A DNA stretch of 64,000 bases from a bacterium (GCA_004322275.1 SCTA01000003.1:1-64000); one strand, 5' to 3'; shown: positions 17,972 to 26,086, counted from the first letter of the stretch. Numbers and translations are program-made. Notes: generated by a model from the sequence alone, not told the origin.

Positions 17972-18649
17972 TTACCAGAGCCAGCAAGACTTCTCCAAAA
18001 CTTTTTTATACTCCGGAAAAGCCGCCGCCAAAACCTCCTCCTCCCTGCGCGAACGGTAGAGCTGCACTGCGGCGAAGAGGACGAGGACGGCGGCGGAGAG
18101 GACGGAGAAGCGCCAGATCGCCACACCGGCGGCGGACAATATCTCGCCGAGGTAGATCGGGTGGCGCACGTACCGGTACGGGCCGCGAAAGACGGGGTTT
18201 CTGGCCTCGACGGTGATGGAGAAGGAGGAGCCCAGCGTCCACATCCCCCAGACGGTGAAGGCTGTGGAGACAGTCATGAACCCCAAAACCGCCAGAGACG
18301 CCCATTCCCTTTGCCATATCGCCGGGTTCGGAGGGCTGAGCAGCAGCGCGAAGGGCATAAGGCCGCCTATGAGCGGGACGATAATCCTCTTCACTCCCCT
18401 CGCGCGGTCTACGGGCGGCTCCCTCTTCGCGTAGGAGAGCGCGAGGACTATAAAAAGAAAGGACTCGGCGAACCAGAGAGGCTTGAAGATGTAGTCCCCG
18501 TACTCCCGGAGGCGGAAAGCGGCGAAACCGAGGCATACCAGCGCCATGAAGACGCGGATCAGGTTGTGCAGCGATTTTTCGCCGATGAGACACCCCGCCC
18601 AGCCGAAGGGGTCGAAGCAGAATTCCTTGTCCGGCGTCTTTTCTCCCAT
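17972..18649 (-). CDS. Isoprenylcysteine carboxyl methyltransferase-like (ICMT) membrane protein
   Basis: The 225-residue protein has about five hydrophobic segments and the family signature PYRYVRHPIYLGE in its C-terminal half, with the SAM-binding region and E-E tail (RSRREEEVL) that follow in ICMT/PEMT-like enzymes. Bacterial members methylate small lipids or are of unknown substrate. The stop and start relations place it 3 bases after the ABC permease gene, so the three genes 17972-20355 probably form one operon, perhaps modifying the exported compound (inference). Confidence 0.82.
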   Translation of the reverse strand: MGEKTPDKEFCFDPFGWAGCLIGEKSLHNLIRVFMALVCLGFAAFRLREYGDYIFKPLWFAESFLFIVLALSYAKREPPVDRARGVKRIIVPLIGGLMPFALLLSPPNPAIWQREWASLAVLGFMTVSTAFTVWGMWTLGSSFSITVEARNPVFRGPYRYVRHPIYLGEILSAAGVAIWRFSVLSAAVLVLFAAVQLYRSRREEEVLAAAFPEYKKVLEKSCWLW

Positions 18650-18652
18650 TTT

Positions 18653-19426
18653 TTACTTTATCAGCCTTTTTCGCATCTTGTGGATCGCGAGGGGGAAGAG
18701 AAGGGCCGAGAAGAGGAGAAGGTAAATAACGCTGAAAATGAGCCTGGACTCTACCTTCCCGAGGAAGGGGCCGCGCACCAGTTCCACCAGATGGGTGAGG
18801 GGAAGTACGTAAGCTATTTTCGCGGCCCACGGAGGCAGGTTTTCGAGGGGGAAGAAGGTGCCGCCAAAGAGGAACATCGGAGTGATGAAGAGAAAGACCG
18901 GGAGGTTGAAGACGTCTATCGTCGGCGTTATCCCGGTGAAGAACATCCCTATCGAGCCGAAGGCGATTCCACCCAGTATCGAGACCGGTATGATGAGGAG
19001 AGCGCCCTCGACGCTCACAAGGCCGAAGGGCAGAAGGACCGCCGTCATCGCCACCCCCGCCATCAGCGATTTGGTCGCACCCCAGAAAATTTCCCCGGCG
19101 ATTACGTCGCCCAGAGAGAGCGGGGTCGCCAGCATCGCGTCGAAGGTCTTCTGGTAGTACATGCGGACGAAAGAGGCGTAGGTGTTCTCGAAAAAGGAGT
19201 TCTGCATCACGGCTATCGCCACTATGCCGGGAGCGATGAAGCGGACGTAGGAGACCGATTCGGACCGGTAGGTCACCGCGCCCACCATCGCGCCGAGCCC
19301 GAGGCCGAAGGCCAGCAGGTAAAAGGCGGGCTCGAAGAGATTCGGCAGGAAGCTTATCAGCCAGGTCCGCTTGTAGACGGCGAAATTTCTCTGCCAGACG
19401 CGCCAGAGCCTTCTTGAGATATCCAT
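18653..19426 (-). CDS. ABC-2 type transporter permease (NodJ-like)
   Basis: The 257-residue protein has about six transmembrane helices and the NodJ-type N-terminus WQRNFAVYKRTWLISFLPNLFEPAFYL. It pairs with the ATPase gene just upstream, whose stop overlaps this start as TGATG (19426). Such two-gene exporters pump out lipo-oligosaccharides, polyketides or other hydrophobic compounds. The substrate is not deducible, though a link to the ICMT-like gene downstream is suggested by spacing. Confidence 0.88.
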   Translation of the reverse strand: MDISRRLWRVWQRNFAVYKRTWLISFLPNLFEPAFYLLAFGLGLGAMVGAVTYRSESVSYVRFIAPGIVAIAVMQNSFFENTYASFVRMYYQKTFDAMLATPLSLGDVIAGEIFWGATKSLMAGVAMTAVLLPFGLVSVEGALLIIPVSILGGIAFGSIGMFFTGITPTIDVFNLPVFLFITPMFLFGGTFFPLENLPPWAAKIAYVLPLTHLVELVRGPFLGKVESRLIFSVIYLLLFSALLFPLAIHKMRKRLIK

Positions 19427-20355
19427 CAGTCCCGCAGCTCCCTTCCCGTCAGCCGCAGGAAAACGTCCTCAAGCGTCGAGAGGCGCAGGCTGCACCCGCC
19501 GGTGCAGTAATTCTCGACTATCTTATGAAAGGCGGTGTCGCCGTCGCTGCCGTAGATAATCATCCGGTGGCCGAGGTCGTCCGCCATAAGCTTTTCTGCC
19601 CGGACGAATTCCCGTAGTGCGTCGTCGGGCTCCGCCACCTCTACGACCTGCCTGCCCGCGTGCTTCAAAATCAGGTCTTTGGGAGCCCCCTCCACCAGCA
19701 GCTTTCCCGAATCGACTATAATCAGCCTGTCGCAGATCCGCTCCGCCTCGTCCATGTAGTGGGTGGTGAGCAGAATCGTAATCCCCCGCGCCTTCAGCTC
19801 GCGGAGCCTGTCCCAGATCTGGTGGCGGGACTGCGGGTCGAGGCCGGTGGTAGGCTCGTCGAGGATGAGAAGGTCGGGGGTGTTTATGAGCGAGCGGGCC
19901 ATTACCAGCCTTCGCATCATGCCGCCCGAGAGGGAGGGGACGCGGTCGTTCTGCCGTTTTTCGAGGGCGATGAAGTACAAAAGCTCCTCGGCGCGTTTTA
20001 TTGCCTCTTTCCGGGGGATGTCGAAGTAGCTGGCGAAGATGAGGAGGTTTTCGAGAATCGTAAGGTCGGGGTCGAGGTTGTTCTCCTGCTGGCAGACCCC
20101 CACCCTCGCCGCCACCGCCCGCCTGTCCTCAATTACGTCGATCCCGAGGACGCGAAGCGACCCGGCGGTAGGCTTCATGTAGCCGTAGATCATCCGCACG
20201 GTGGTGGTCTTGCCCGCCCCGTTCGGCCCGAGGATGCCGTAGCACTCCCCGCGGTTCACGCTGAAGGTCAGACCGTCCACGGCGCGAAAGCCGCCGTAAT
20301 CCTTAACAAGGTCCCTGGCTTCCAGAGCCGGTCCGTTCGCCGTTTTTTCTTCCAT
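19426..20355 (-). CDS. ABC transporter ATP-binding protein (NodI/DrrA-like)
   Basis: The 309-residue ATPase shows Walker A GPNGAGKTT, Q-loop VCQQENNLDPDLT, signature LSGGMMRR, Walker B LLILDEPTTGLD and the H-loop TTHYMDEAERICD. A C-terminal extension of about 80 residues is typical of NodI/DrrA-type exporters. It is the first gene of a three-gene minus-strand operon with the permease and the ICMT-like methyltransferase. Confidence 0.92.
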   Translation of the reverse strand: MEEKTANGPALEARDLVKDYGGFRAVDGLTFSVNRGECYGILGPNGAGKTTTVRMIYGYMKPTAGSLRVLGIDVIEDRRAVAARVGVCQQENNLDPDLTILENLLIFASYFDIPRKEAIKRAEELLYFIALEKRQNDRVPSLSGGMMRRLVMARSLINTPDLLILDEPTTGLDPQSRHQIWDRLRELKARGITILLTTHYMDEAERICDRLIIVDSGKLLVEGAPKDLILKHAGRQVVEVAEPDDALREFVRAEKLMADDLGHRMIIYGSDGDTAFHKIVENYCTGGCSLRLSTLEDVFLRLTGRELRD

Positions 20356-20585
20356 CAGGGGAGTTTACACCAAAGCGGGGAGGAAGGGGAGGAGGGAAGG
20401 TATCGCTTCGACCCACCCGCCTGTGCCCTTTCCCCCACCAGGCCGCTAGAGAAAAATATTTCTGAAGCATACCGGCTGTATCTTTTTTCTCGGACGGACA
20501 TCTAAAAAGCAGTTAAGTTTTCTTTAACCATGCTTCGTCATCCCGATGAAGCGCTCACATAGTGGGAAATTCCGAAGGAAATCCG

Positions 20586-21350
20586 ATGAAAAAATACCTG
20601 CTCAGTTCTGCCCTCGCGGCCCTCTTCGCGCTCACCCTCACGGCTTGCGGAACAGGCGGTTCCGGCGGCTCCGGGGGCTCTACCGCCACTGTAGACGGGT
20701 CTGTGCTGGCTTCCGAAGTCACCCTCAACCACCAGCATGCCGTGACCGTTCCCTTTACCGACGTGACGGCCGATCCGGCCGATACCGTCTACCAGTACCG
20801 CTCGGACGAGGTTGACGGCCATTCTCACGTAGTCGCCTTTACCGCCGAACAGATGATAGACATGAACAACGGCATGACGGTGGTCACAACCTCTTCCGAC
20901 CCGCTTTCCGGCACACCTCACGCCCACGAGTGGACGATGACCGGGGCGACGATGCTTTACGACCAGTACTGTTACAACTGTCACGGCGACAACAAGAGGC
21001 TCAGCGGCAGCACGATGGAAGACCGGATGCTGACGAACCAGCAGAAGATGTCGATACGAAACCCCGGCGGCTCGATGATGTCCGGCTCCATGGGGATGAA
21101 CCCCGACCCCAACTACATTCCCGCCGGCAATCCCCCGCCCGCCGCCGACGGGGCCAGCCTCTACACCGCTGACTGTTCGGGCTGCCACCTGCTCGGCTCG
21201 ATGGACATGACAGGAAGCGCCCCCGACCTTTCCGGAATGGGAAACATGATGGGGACCAGGTTCCCGACCCCCGGCGTCGCCGGTCACAAGGGGTTTGTAA
21301 TGACGGCGGAAGAGATCGCCGCCATGACCGCCTACATGAACGAGAACTGA
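20586..21350 (+). CDS. Dihaem c-type cytochrome lipoprotein
   Basis: The 254-residue protein carries a lipobox (LTLTAC) and a Gly/Ser linker after the acylated cysteine. Two haem motifs follow, CYNCH (about residue 126) and CSGCH (about residue 200). The N-terminal half is rich in His (NHQHAV, DGHSHV, TPHAHEW), which may form a metal site. The C-terminal part, with MxxTAEEIAAMTAYM, looks like a class I cytochrome c fold. The ATG at 20586 follows GAAGGAAATCC. It is likely anchored to a membrane, facing the periplasm or outside. No close family is recognised; Met-rich and His-rich stretches are unusual. Confidence 0.8.
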   Translation: MKKYLLSSALAALFALTLTACGTGGSGGSGGSTATVDGSVLASEVTLNHQHAVTVPFTDVTADPADTVYQYRSDEVDGHSHVVAFTAEQMIDMNNGMTVVTTSSDPLSGTPHAHEWTMTGATMLYDQYCYNCHGDNKRLSGSTMEDRMLTNQQKMSIRNPGGSMMSGSMGMNPDPNYIPAGNPPPAADGASLYTADCSGCHLLGSMDMTGSAPDLSGMGNMMGTRFPTPGVAGHKGFVMTAEEIAAMTAYMNEN

Positions 21351-21403
21351 TAAATAATTACCGGCCTGCGCCCTGAAGAGCGCCGCCGTTAAGGTAAACT
21401 ACT

Positions 21404-21440
21404 CCGGCCCCTCGCCCAAAGCAGGGGGCCGGATTTTTTT
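21404..21440 (+). terminator. Intrinsic terminator after the dihaem cytochrome gene
   Basis: Stem CCGGCCCC/GGGGCCGG followed by a run of seven T. Confidence 0.9.
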
Positions 21441-21478
21441 AGTGTGTAGGGCGTGATTGAGCGAAGCGAAAATCCGAC

Positions 21479-22232
21479 AAAACATTAATGTAATTCTATA
21501 GTTGTGGGGCTCTGCCCCACACCCCTTGGTACTTCTTTTAGAAAGAAGTACCCAAGAAATCGGCCCGGGAGGAGACGCTCGCTCTACGAGCGACCGGTCG
21601 CTGCGGCGGGGCATTGCGTTACCATCGGCCAGGGATGCTGCATTCGTGCCACGCTTCATCCCGAGCCGCGTTGTTGCTCATCGCCCGAAGAGAGGCAAGC
21701 TATTCGGGCTCTTCGCTTCTAGCGGCTCGGGCGAATCGCGGCACTCTGTGACGACGCCTCCCCGGCCGATGGTAACGCCTGGGGCACTCGTTCGCTACGC
21801 TCACTAAGACCCCCCCGCCGCCCTTTCCGCCTCCGCTCCCTGCGTCACCTACGGGCCACGGGGAGGACGAAAGGATGGCTCGCACACGAGAAAGATTATT
21901 TGATCTCGTGTGCTCGAAGGTAATTTGTTTTATAGCTATTTGAGATATGTGCAGAAAATCTACCTTCGAGAACAAAAGCTCAAAAAGATTTCGCTTTTGT
22001 TCGAGCCTCCTTTTCGTCCCCACGCCCTCCGGCGCCAGCGAGTGAGGGAGCGAGGGTGTTCCGAGCGCGCCATGAGCCCGTGGCGATTTGCGCGCTCGCC
22101 GAGCGACGAACGAGCGCCTTGGCGGAAAGGGGGCGCGCCTTTCTTCTCCCCCATCTTCTTTTGGCGCTAAAAGAAGATGGGGTCCGGGCGCGGGGCGGAT
22201 AGCCCCGCAACTATATAATTACATTGATGTTT
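21479..22232. repeat. Large palindromic non-coding element (copy 2) with terminal inverted repeats
   Basis: The ends are inverted repeats: AACATTAATGTAATTCTATA on the left and, reversed, AACATCAATGTAATTATATA on the right. Moving inward, both halves carry the same order of hairpins with different stem sequences. GTGGGGC/GCCCCAC (21504-21520) faces GCGGGGC/GCCCCGC (22190-22208). The 11-bp stem at 21528-21552 faces a 14-bp stem at 22149-22182. CACACGAGA/TCTCGTGTG (21883-21912) faces AACAAAAGC/GCTTTTGTT (within 21960-22007). An AT-rich spacer lies at the centre (21924-21959). No coding frame is credible. It is probably a mobile or structured RNA/DNA element. Together with 21351-21478 it accounts for the gene-free stretch here. 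Confidence 0.85.
21614..21779. repeat. Cruciform insert within the large palindromic element
   Basis: Outer arms GCGTTACCATCGGCC (21616-21630) and its exact reverse complement (21764-21778), middle arms CCCGAGCCGC (21660-21669) / GCGGCTCGGG (21722-21731), inner arms GCCCGAA (21683-21689) / TTCGGGC (21703-21709). Copy 1 at the window start lacks this segment. Confidence 0.8.
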
Positions 22233-22265
22233 GCCGGTTTTTAGCTTTGCTCAAACCGACCGCGG

Positions 22266-22733
22266 CTAAACACAGTTGCTACCCGGCTTGCCGGACCATG
22301 AATTAGTTAACGACTGCATCAAAGTTGGGTTCTCCCAAACTCTTGTCACCATCACAAAAAAGTCATCAAATTCTTCGTCTAAACCGTCATAGGATACATC
22401 GATACGGTTCCAGAGACGGTCAGAGGGTGAGCGGTATTGGACTTTAAATGCTTCCGAAGATGTTTCAATTTTGAATATGCGATGCGAGTTCGCCCTGACA
22501 ACAGACAGATGGATAGCCTCTCTGATATCCCAAAACTTGCTGCCAGCATGTAAAACCAGGTGGTCTTTTTCAGAGATATGAAGCGCATACCATATACCCT
22601 GATATTTCCAAGCCCATCCTTTTTTCATGTGATTGCATGGCCAAATAGAAAGGTTGAAGGCCCTTTTGCCTATATCAAAATGGACTCGTATCCTCCGCCA
22701 ACTCCACCATTCTAGACAGATTTTACCGTTCAT
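22266..22733 (-). CDS. Hypothetical protein, AT-rich orphan
   Basis: The 155-residue reading frame, from an ATG at 22733 (after GGGAATT), encodes a Trp-rich protein beginning MNGKICLEWWSWRRIRVHFD. A second half contains KIETSSEAFKVQYRSP and a DGLDEEFDDFFVMV acidic stretch. No signal peptide or family is recognised. Base composition is clearly more AT-rich than the flanking chromosome, and the gene lies between the palindromic element and another AT-rich gene, which suggests recent acquisition. The 11 codons upstream of the chosen start overlap a repeat-like sequence and are probably not translated. Confidence 0.5.
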   Translation of the reverse strand: MNGKICLEWWSWRRIRVHFDIGKRAFNLSIWPCNHMKKGWAWKYQGIWYALHISEKDHLVLHAGSKFWDIREAIHLSVVRANSHRIFKIETSSEAFKVQYRSPSDRLWNRIDVSYDGLDEEFDDFFVMVTRVWENPTLMQSLTNSWSGKPGSNCV

Positions 22734-22747
22734 TTTAATTCCCAGTA

Positions 22748-22786
22748 TGTGGGTTGGGTGGAGCAAAGCGATACCAAATCCACCCG
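22748..22786. repeat. Imperfect direct repeat flanking the AT-rich gene (copy 1)
   Basis: GTGGGTTGGGTGGAGCAAAG followed by CGATACC, which matches 23610-23637 apart from a few changes. It has weak internal dyad symmetry (TTGGG/CCCAA-like in the second copy). Confidence 0.6.
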
Positions 22787-22809
22787 GCTACACGGCTTGT
22801 ACAACCGAG

Positions 22810-23586
22810 TTAATCAATTTTTGTTAATGATACAACTAAGTTCTTTTTTAAATTATCAGAATAAATATCTAAATTTTTCTCGCTTCGATTATAATAATAT
22901 TTTTTCGCAGCTTCAAAATGGTTTTCTTTCCAGAGATACACCATATCTTCGATAAAAGAAGTTTGATAATTGTAATTATCATTTAGCCAATAAGCAGTCC
23001 CATTATTTTTAAATTCGTATGTTCTTCCCATAGTGTCAATATAGTTGCCGCAGAATATAATATTAGTAACATACTTAATGGCACCATCAACAAATATATA
23101 CTTAAAAGGCTCAAATCCTTTTCGCCCATAATACAATTCCCTAGAATTTATTATGGCAAAATGTACTGGCACAGAATTGTTATCCACGACATTGATTTTT
23201 TCATTTCCGTAAACAGCACTCTGCTCAGCTATTTTGCCATCAGAATATATAACAGTGTCACCGGCCGCATCATTAAAATCAGATACGTACAAATATGCTT
23301 TTTCACTTGTCTTTTTATTAATTATAAGCATTCTGCAATTACAATATGCTAAATAGTCAGAGTCTTGTATTCCTTCTTTGCATTTAGTGTTTTCCGCAGC
23401 TTTAGAAGCAGAAAGCTCCGCCTTTAGAGTATTTACGTAATCTTCTCGCAAATAATCTCCAATAGATAAATTCTTATATTCTCCTTCATAATGATTAGAA
23501 TTACTCGCAGCTAGCGTGCAAGTCAGTGACATTGACAAAATCAAGCCCGCAGACAAACGCAAGATTTTTCTCGTTATAGGATTCAT
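22810..23586 (-). CDS. Hypothetical secreted protein, AT-rich orphan
   Basis: The 258-residue protein starts MNPITRKILRLSAGLILSMS with a plausible signal peptide ending near TLAAS; I prefer this ATG (23586) to one five codons upstream for that reason. The mature part contains CxxC-like pairs (YCNCRM), aromatic-rich strands (YGRKGFEPFKYIFVDG) and many Asn, Lys and Tyr residues, fitting the low GC content. No domain is recognised. It is flanked on both sides by GTGGGTTGGG-type repeats, so gene plus repeat looks like a cassette brought in by transfer. Confidence 0.6.
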   Translation of the reverse strand: MNPITRKILRLSAGLILSMSLTCTLAASNSNHYEGEYKNLSIGDYLREDYVNTLKAELSASKAAENTKCKEGIQDSDYLAYCNCRMLIINKKTSEKAYLYVSDFNDAAGDTVIYSDGKIAEQSAVYGNEKINVVDNNSVPVHFAIINSRELYYGRKGFEPFKYIFVDGAIKYVTNIIFCGNYIDTMGRTYEFKNNGTAYWLNDNYNYQTSFIEDMVYLWKENHFEAAKKYYYNRSEKNLDIYSDNLKKNLVVSLTKID

Positions 23587-23609
23587 GTCTTTCAAAGCCA
23601 ACGCTCACT

Positions 23610-23645
23610 CAGTCCGTGGGTTGGGAGGAACGAAGCGATACCCAA
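23610..23645. repeat. Imperfect direct repeat flanking the AT-rich gene (copy 2)
   Basis: GTGGGTTGGGAGGAACGAAG then CGATACCCAA; partner of 22748-22786. TTGGG and CCCAA can pair to form a short stem. Confidence 0.6.
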
Positions 23646-23894
23646 CAAATTTAAACATGCTCATTCGTCCGCCATCCCTTCGGGTAAATCCAGGCCAGCG
23701 CCCCGTGAATCTCCCCTCCTGAAATTCACAGTCACTCTAACCTTCATACTCTTCCAAAGAGGATTTTTCTATAGTTCTATAGTAATGGTTGGCCGCAGGG
23801 GTGGAATTTGAGCAGGCGGCGGCGAATCGGGCGGCATGACGGGCGTTGTCCTTCGGGCGTCTTCTCTTTTGACGGCGATGGAAAAGATAGTCCC
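23646..23894. other. Gene-free spacer between the AT-rich island and rplU
   Basis: No credible reading frame. Composition changes from AT-rich to GC-rich across this stretch, which marks the right boundary of the acquired segment. Confidence 0.5.
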
Positions 23895-23923
23895 TTGACA
23901 GCGGGCGGGCTATCTAATATATT
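23895..23923 (+). promoter_or_regulatory. Sigma-70 promoter for rplU-rpmA
   Basis: TTGACA (23895-23900), exactly 17-base spacer, TATATT (23918-23923), about 53 bases before the rplU start codon. Confidence 0.8.
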
Positions 23924-23945
23924 CCTCGCTCTTCACAGACAGCAC

Positions 23946-23964
23946 CCCCGCGCGCGGGGTTTTT
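23946..23964 (+). promoter_or_regulatory. Terminator-like hairpin in the rplU leader
   Basis: CCCCGCGCGCGGGG directly followed by TTTTT, lying between the promoter and the GGAGGA ribosome-binding site of rplU. It has the form of an intrinsic terminator, which suggests attenuation of the L21-L27 operon. Confidence 0.55.
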
Positions 23965-23976
23965 GGAGGATTTGTC

Positions 23977-24288
23977 ATGTACGCAGTAGTACGCACCGGC
24001 GGAAAGCAGTTCGTCGTCTCCGAAGGCGATTTTTTCAAGGCGGAAAAGCTTTCCGGCGAAGTAGGCGAAAAGGTGGTCTTCGACGACGTTCTTCTCGTTT
24101 CCCGGGACGGCGATCTCAAGATCGGCGCGCCCGTGGTCGCGGGGGCCAAGGTCACCGGCACCATCGTCGAGCAGGACCGTTTGAAGAAGATTATCGTTTT
24201 CAAGATGAAGCGCCGCAAGGGTTTCAGAAAGAAGACGGGCCACCGCCAGTACTATACCGGCATCAAAGTGGACTCCATAGAGGCGTAA
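23977..24288 (+). CDS. rplU: 50S ribosomal protein L21
   Basis: The 103-residue protein matches L21 from end to end: [12 protein letters not shown] at the N-terminus, the basic [16 protein letters not shown] segment that contacts 23S rRNA, and the final IKVDSIE. A strong GGAGGA site precedes the ATG. It is followed by rpmA after 13 bases, the standard L21-L27 operon, and then by obg further on, as in most bacteria. Confidence 0.98.
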   Translation: MYAVVRTGGKQFVVSEGDFFKAEKLSGEVGEKVVFDDVLLVSRDGDLKIGAPVVAGAKVTGTIVEQDRLKKIIVFKMKRRKGFRKKTGHRQYYTGIKVDSIEA

Positions 24289-24301
24289 GGGAGAATATCT
24301 C

Positions 24302-24574
24302 ATGGCTCATAAAAAAGCAGGCGGCAGTTCAAGAAACGGACGCGACTCAGCCGGTCAGAGGCGCGGCGTCAAGCGCTTCGGCGGCGAAGCGGTTCTCGCG
24401 GGCAACATCATCGTGCGCCAGCTCGGCACGAAGATAATCCCCGGCAAGAACGTGGGCCTCGGCACCGATTTCACCATCTTCTCCCTCGTGGACGGAGTGG
24501 TGCAGTACGAGACCAAGGGCCGCGACAGGCGCACCTACGTAAACGTGACCCCTCTCCCGGAGACCGCCGCTTAA
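24302..24574 (+). CDS. rpmA: 50S ribosomal protein L27
   Basis: The 90-residue protein begins [20 protein letters not shown], the flexible L27 tail that reaches the peptidyl transferase centre. There is no extra cleavable N-terminal extension of the Firmicutes type. The middle has [17 protein letters not shown]. Partner of L21 in a two-gene operon ending at the terminator at 24609. Confidence 0.98.
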   Translation: MAHKKAGGSSRNGRDSAGQRRGVKRFGGEAVLAGNIIVRQLGTKIIPGKNVGLGTDFTIFSLVDGVVQYETKGRDRRTYVNVTPLPETAA

Positions 24575-24608
24575 GGCGCTTTCCCGAGGGTCCAAGGCAA
24601 AATTTATC

Positions 24609-24642
24609 GGCCCGGACGGGTTTGCGCCCGCCGGGCCTTTTT
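24609..24642 (+). terminator. Intrinsic terminator of the rplU-rpmA operon
   Basis: Stem GGCCCGG...CCGGGCC followed by TTTTT. Confidence 0.9.
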
Positions 24643-24687
24643 GCGTCTTGAAGTTCGGCACATCCTTTCCGCCCCCGGTTGTTTTGT

Positions 24688-24803
24688 CTTCGGCTTTTTC
24701 CGCCATGCAGCGTTGCCGCCTGCGCCGGACGCTCGCCGTATAAACGATACTGTCTTCGCGTCCTTGCTCGGCGGCGCCTCGCCTGACGAAAAAATCCAAA
24801 GCC
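24688..24803. mobile_element. MITE-like repeat, diverged copy
   Basis: The core CGCTCGCCGTATAAACGATA followed by CTGTCTTCG matches the core of the copies at 24949, 27215 and 41973. The ends are only weakly inverted (GGCTTTTTCCGCC versus GGCTTTGGATTTTTT on the opposite strand). It lies head-to-head with the copy at 24949-25068 in the gap between rpmA and obg. Confidence 0.6.
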
Positions 24804-24948
24804 AAATGAAAAGCAAGGTTTTATATCGCCTTTCGCTGCGGGATTCTCGCCGGGAACAAAAAACCGCGCCGGTAAATTCTTATCTTTTTGACGACATGAA
24901 AGGGCTAAGCCTTTATAATGATATTCTCAATGCCAAGTCGCCGTGCTA

Positions 24949-25068
24949 CGGCAAACTGTTTCGGCGAAGGGCAAGGAGCCCGCAGGGGGCGCGACGAGAC
25001 AGTATCGTTTATACGGCGAGGAGCGCGCCCGAGTAGCGACGCGGCCATTTCGCCGAAAGAGGAAGCCG
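24949..25068 (-). mobile_element. MITE-like repeat, inverted copy abutting the obg start
   Basis: This 120-bp segment is the reverse complement of the copy at 41973-42094 with scattered mismatches. Ends: CGGCAAACTGTTTCGGCGAA on the left and the inverted TTCGCCGAAAGAGGAAGCCG on the right. The right terminal repeat ends one base before the obg ATG and provides AGAGGAAG as its ribosome-binding site. Confidence 0.8.
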
Positions 25069-25069
25069 T

Positions 25070-26086
25070 ATGAGGTTTGTTGACGAGGTCGAATTACTTC
25101 TTGGCTCCGGAAAAGGAGGCCGGGGAGCCGTCTCCTTCCGCAGGGAGAAGTTCGTCCCGAGAGGGGGGCCCGACGGCGGCGACGGCGGCGACGGCGGCTC
25201 GGTGGTCCTTCTGGGCGATTCGGGCATGCAGAGCCTGCTGGATTTTCGCCAGAAGAAGATGATCCGCGCCAGCGACGGCGAGGCGGGGATGTCCACCAAT
25301 AAAAACGGCAAGATGGGAGAGGACGTAATTATCCGCGTCCCCGTCGGGACTATGGTCTTCGACGCGGCGACCGGCGAGTTGATGTCCGACATCACGAAAC
25401 CGGGCGAGCCTTACGTACTCCTCGAAGGGGGCAAGGGAGGCCGGGGGAACTCGAAGTTCGCCACCTCCACCAACCGCGTGCCCGTCTACGCCCAGCCGGG
25501 TCTACCCGGCGTAGAGGTGAAGGTGAGGCTTGAGCTGAAGCTGATGGCCGACGTGGGGCTTCTGGGCTTTCCCAACGCCGGCAAGTCCACCCTCATCTCC
25601 CGCATCAGCGCCGCCCGCCCCAAGATCGCCGATTACCCCTTCACCACCCTCATCCCCAACCTCGGCGTCGTCCCCTTCCGGGAAAGCTCTTTCGTGGTCG
25701 CCGACATTCCGGGGATTATCGAGGGGGCAAGCGAAGGCGTGGGGCTCGGCCTTCGGTTTTTGAAGCACGTAGAGCGGACGAGGTTTCTGCTTCACCTCGT
25801 CGACGCCTCCGACGGCCATGACCCGGTGGAAAAGTACCTCACCCTGCGGCGCGAGCTGGTTAATTTCAGCGAGGAGCTTTCCGTAAAGCCGGAGCGGGTG
25901 GTCATAACCAAGACCGACGTCACCGAGGTGCGCGAAGGCCTGCCCGAGCTTCGGAAGCGCTTCGCCGAAGAGGCGGGGGTGAAGGAGCTCTGGGCGATCT
26001 CCGCCGTCACCGGAGACGGGCTTGCGGAACTGGTCAACATGACCGGCGAGCTGGTCATGAAACTTCGCGAAGAGGAGGCCGGATGA
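25070..26086 (+). CDS. obgE: Obg family GTPase
   Basis: The 338-residue protein has the glycine-rich Obg fold (about 1-158, with GSGKGGRGAVSFRREKF and GGPDGGDGGDGGSV). The GTPase domain carries G1 GFPNAGKST, G2 region DYPFTTL, G3 DIPGIIEGA, G4 ITKTD and G5 ISAV. There is no C-terminal OCT domain, consistent with 338 residues. Role: late 50S assembly and stringent-response coupling. The ribosome-binding site is supplied by the adjacent repeat. The stop overlaps the proB start (ATGA). Confidence 0.97.
   Translation: MRFVDEVELLLGSGKGGRGAVSFRREKFVPRGGPDGGDGGDGGSVVLLGDSGMQSLLDFRQKKMIRASDGEAGMSTNKNGKMGEDVIIRVPVGTMVFDAATGELMSDITKPGEPYVLLEGGKGGRGNSKFATSTNRVPVYAQPGLPGVEVKVRLELKLMADVGLLGFPNAGKSTLISRISAARPKIADYPFTTLIPNLGVVPFRESSFVVADIPGIIEGASEGVGLGLRFLKHVERTRFLLHLVDASDGHDPVEKYLTLRRELVNFSEELSVKPERVVITKTDVTEVREGLPELRKRFAEEAGVKELWAISAVTGDGLAELVNMTGELVMKLREEEAG

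Noticed and set aside
22748-23645. Integron attC sites around the AT-rich gene
   Set aside because: The repeats lack the paired RYYYAAC and GTTRRRY core sites, and no integrase gene lies in the window.
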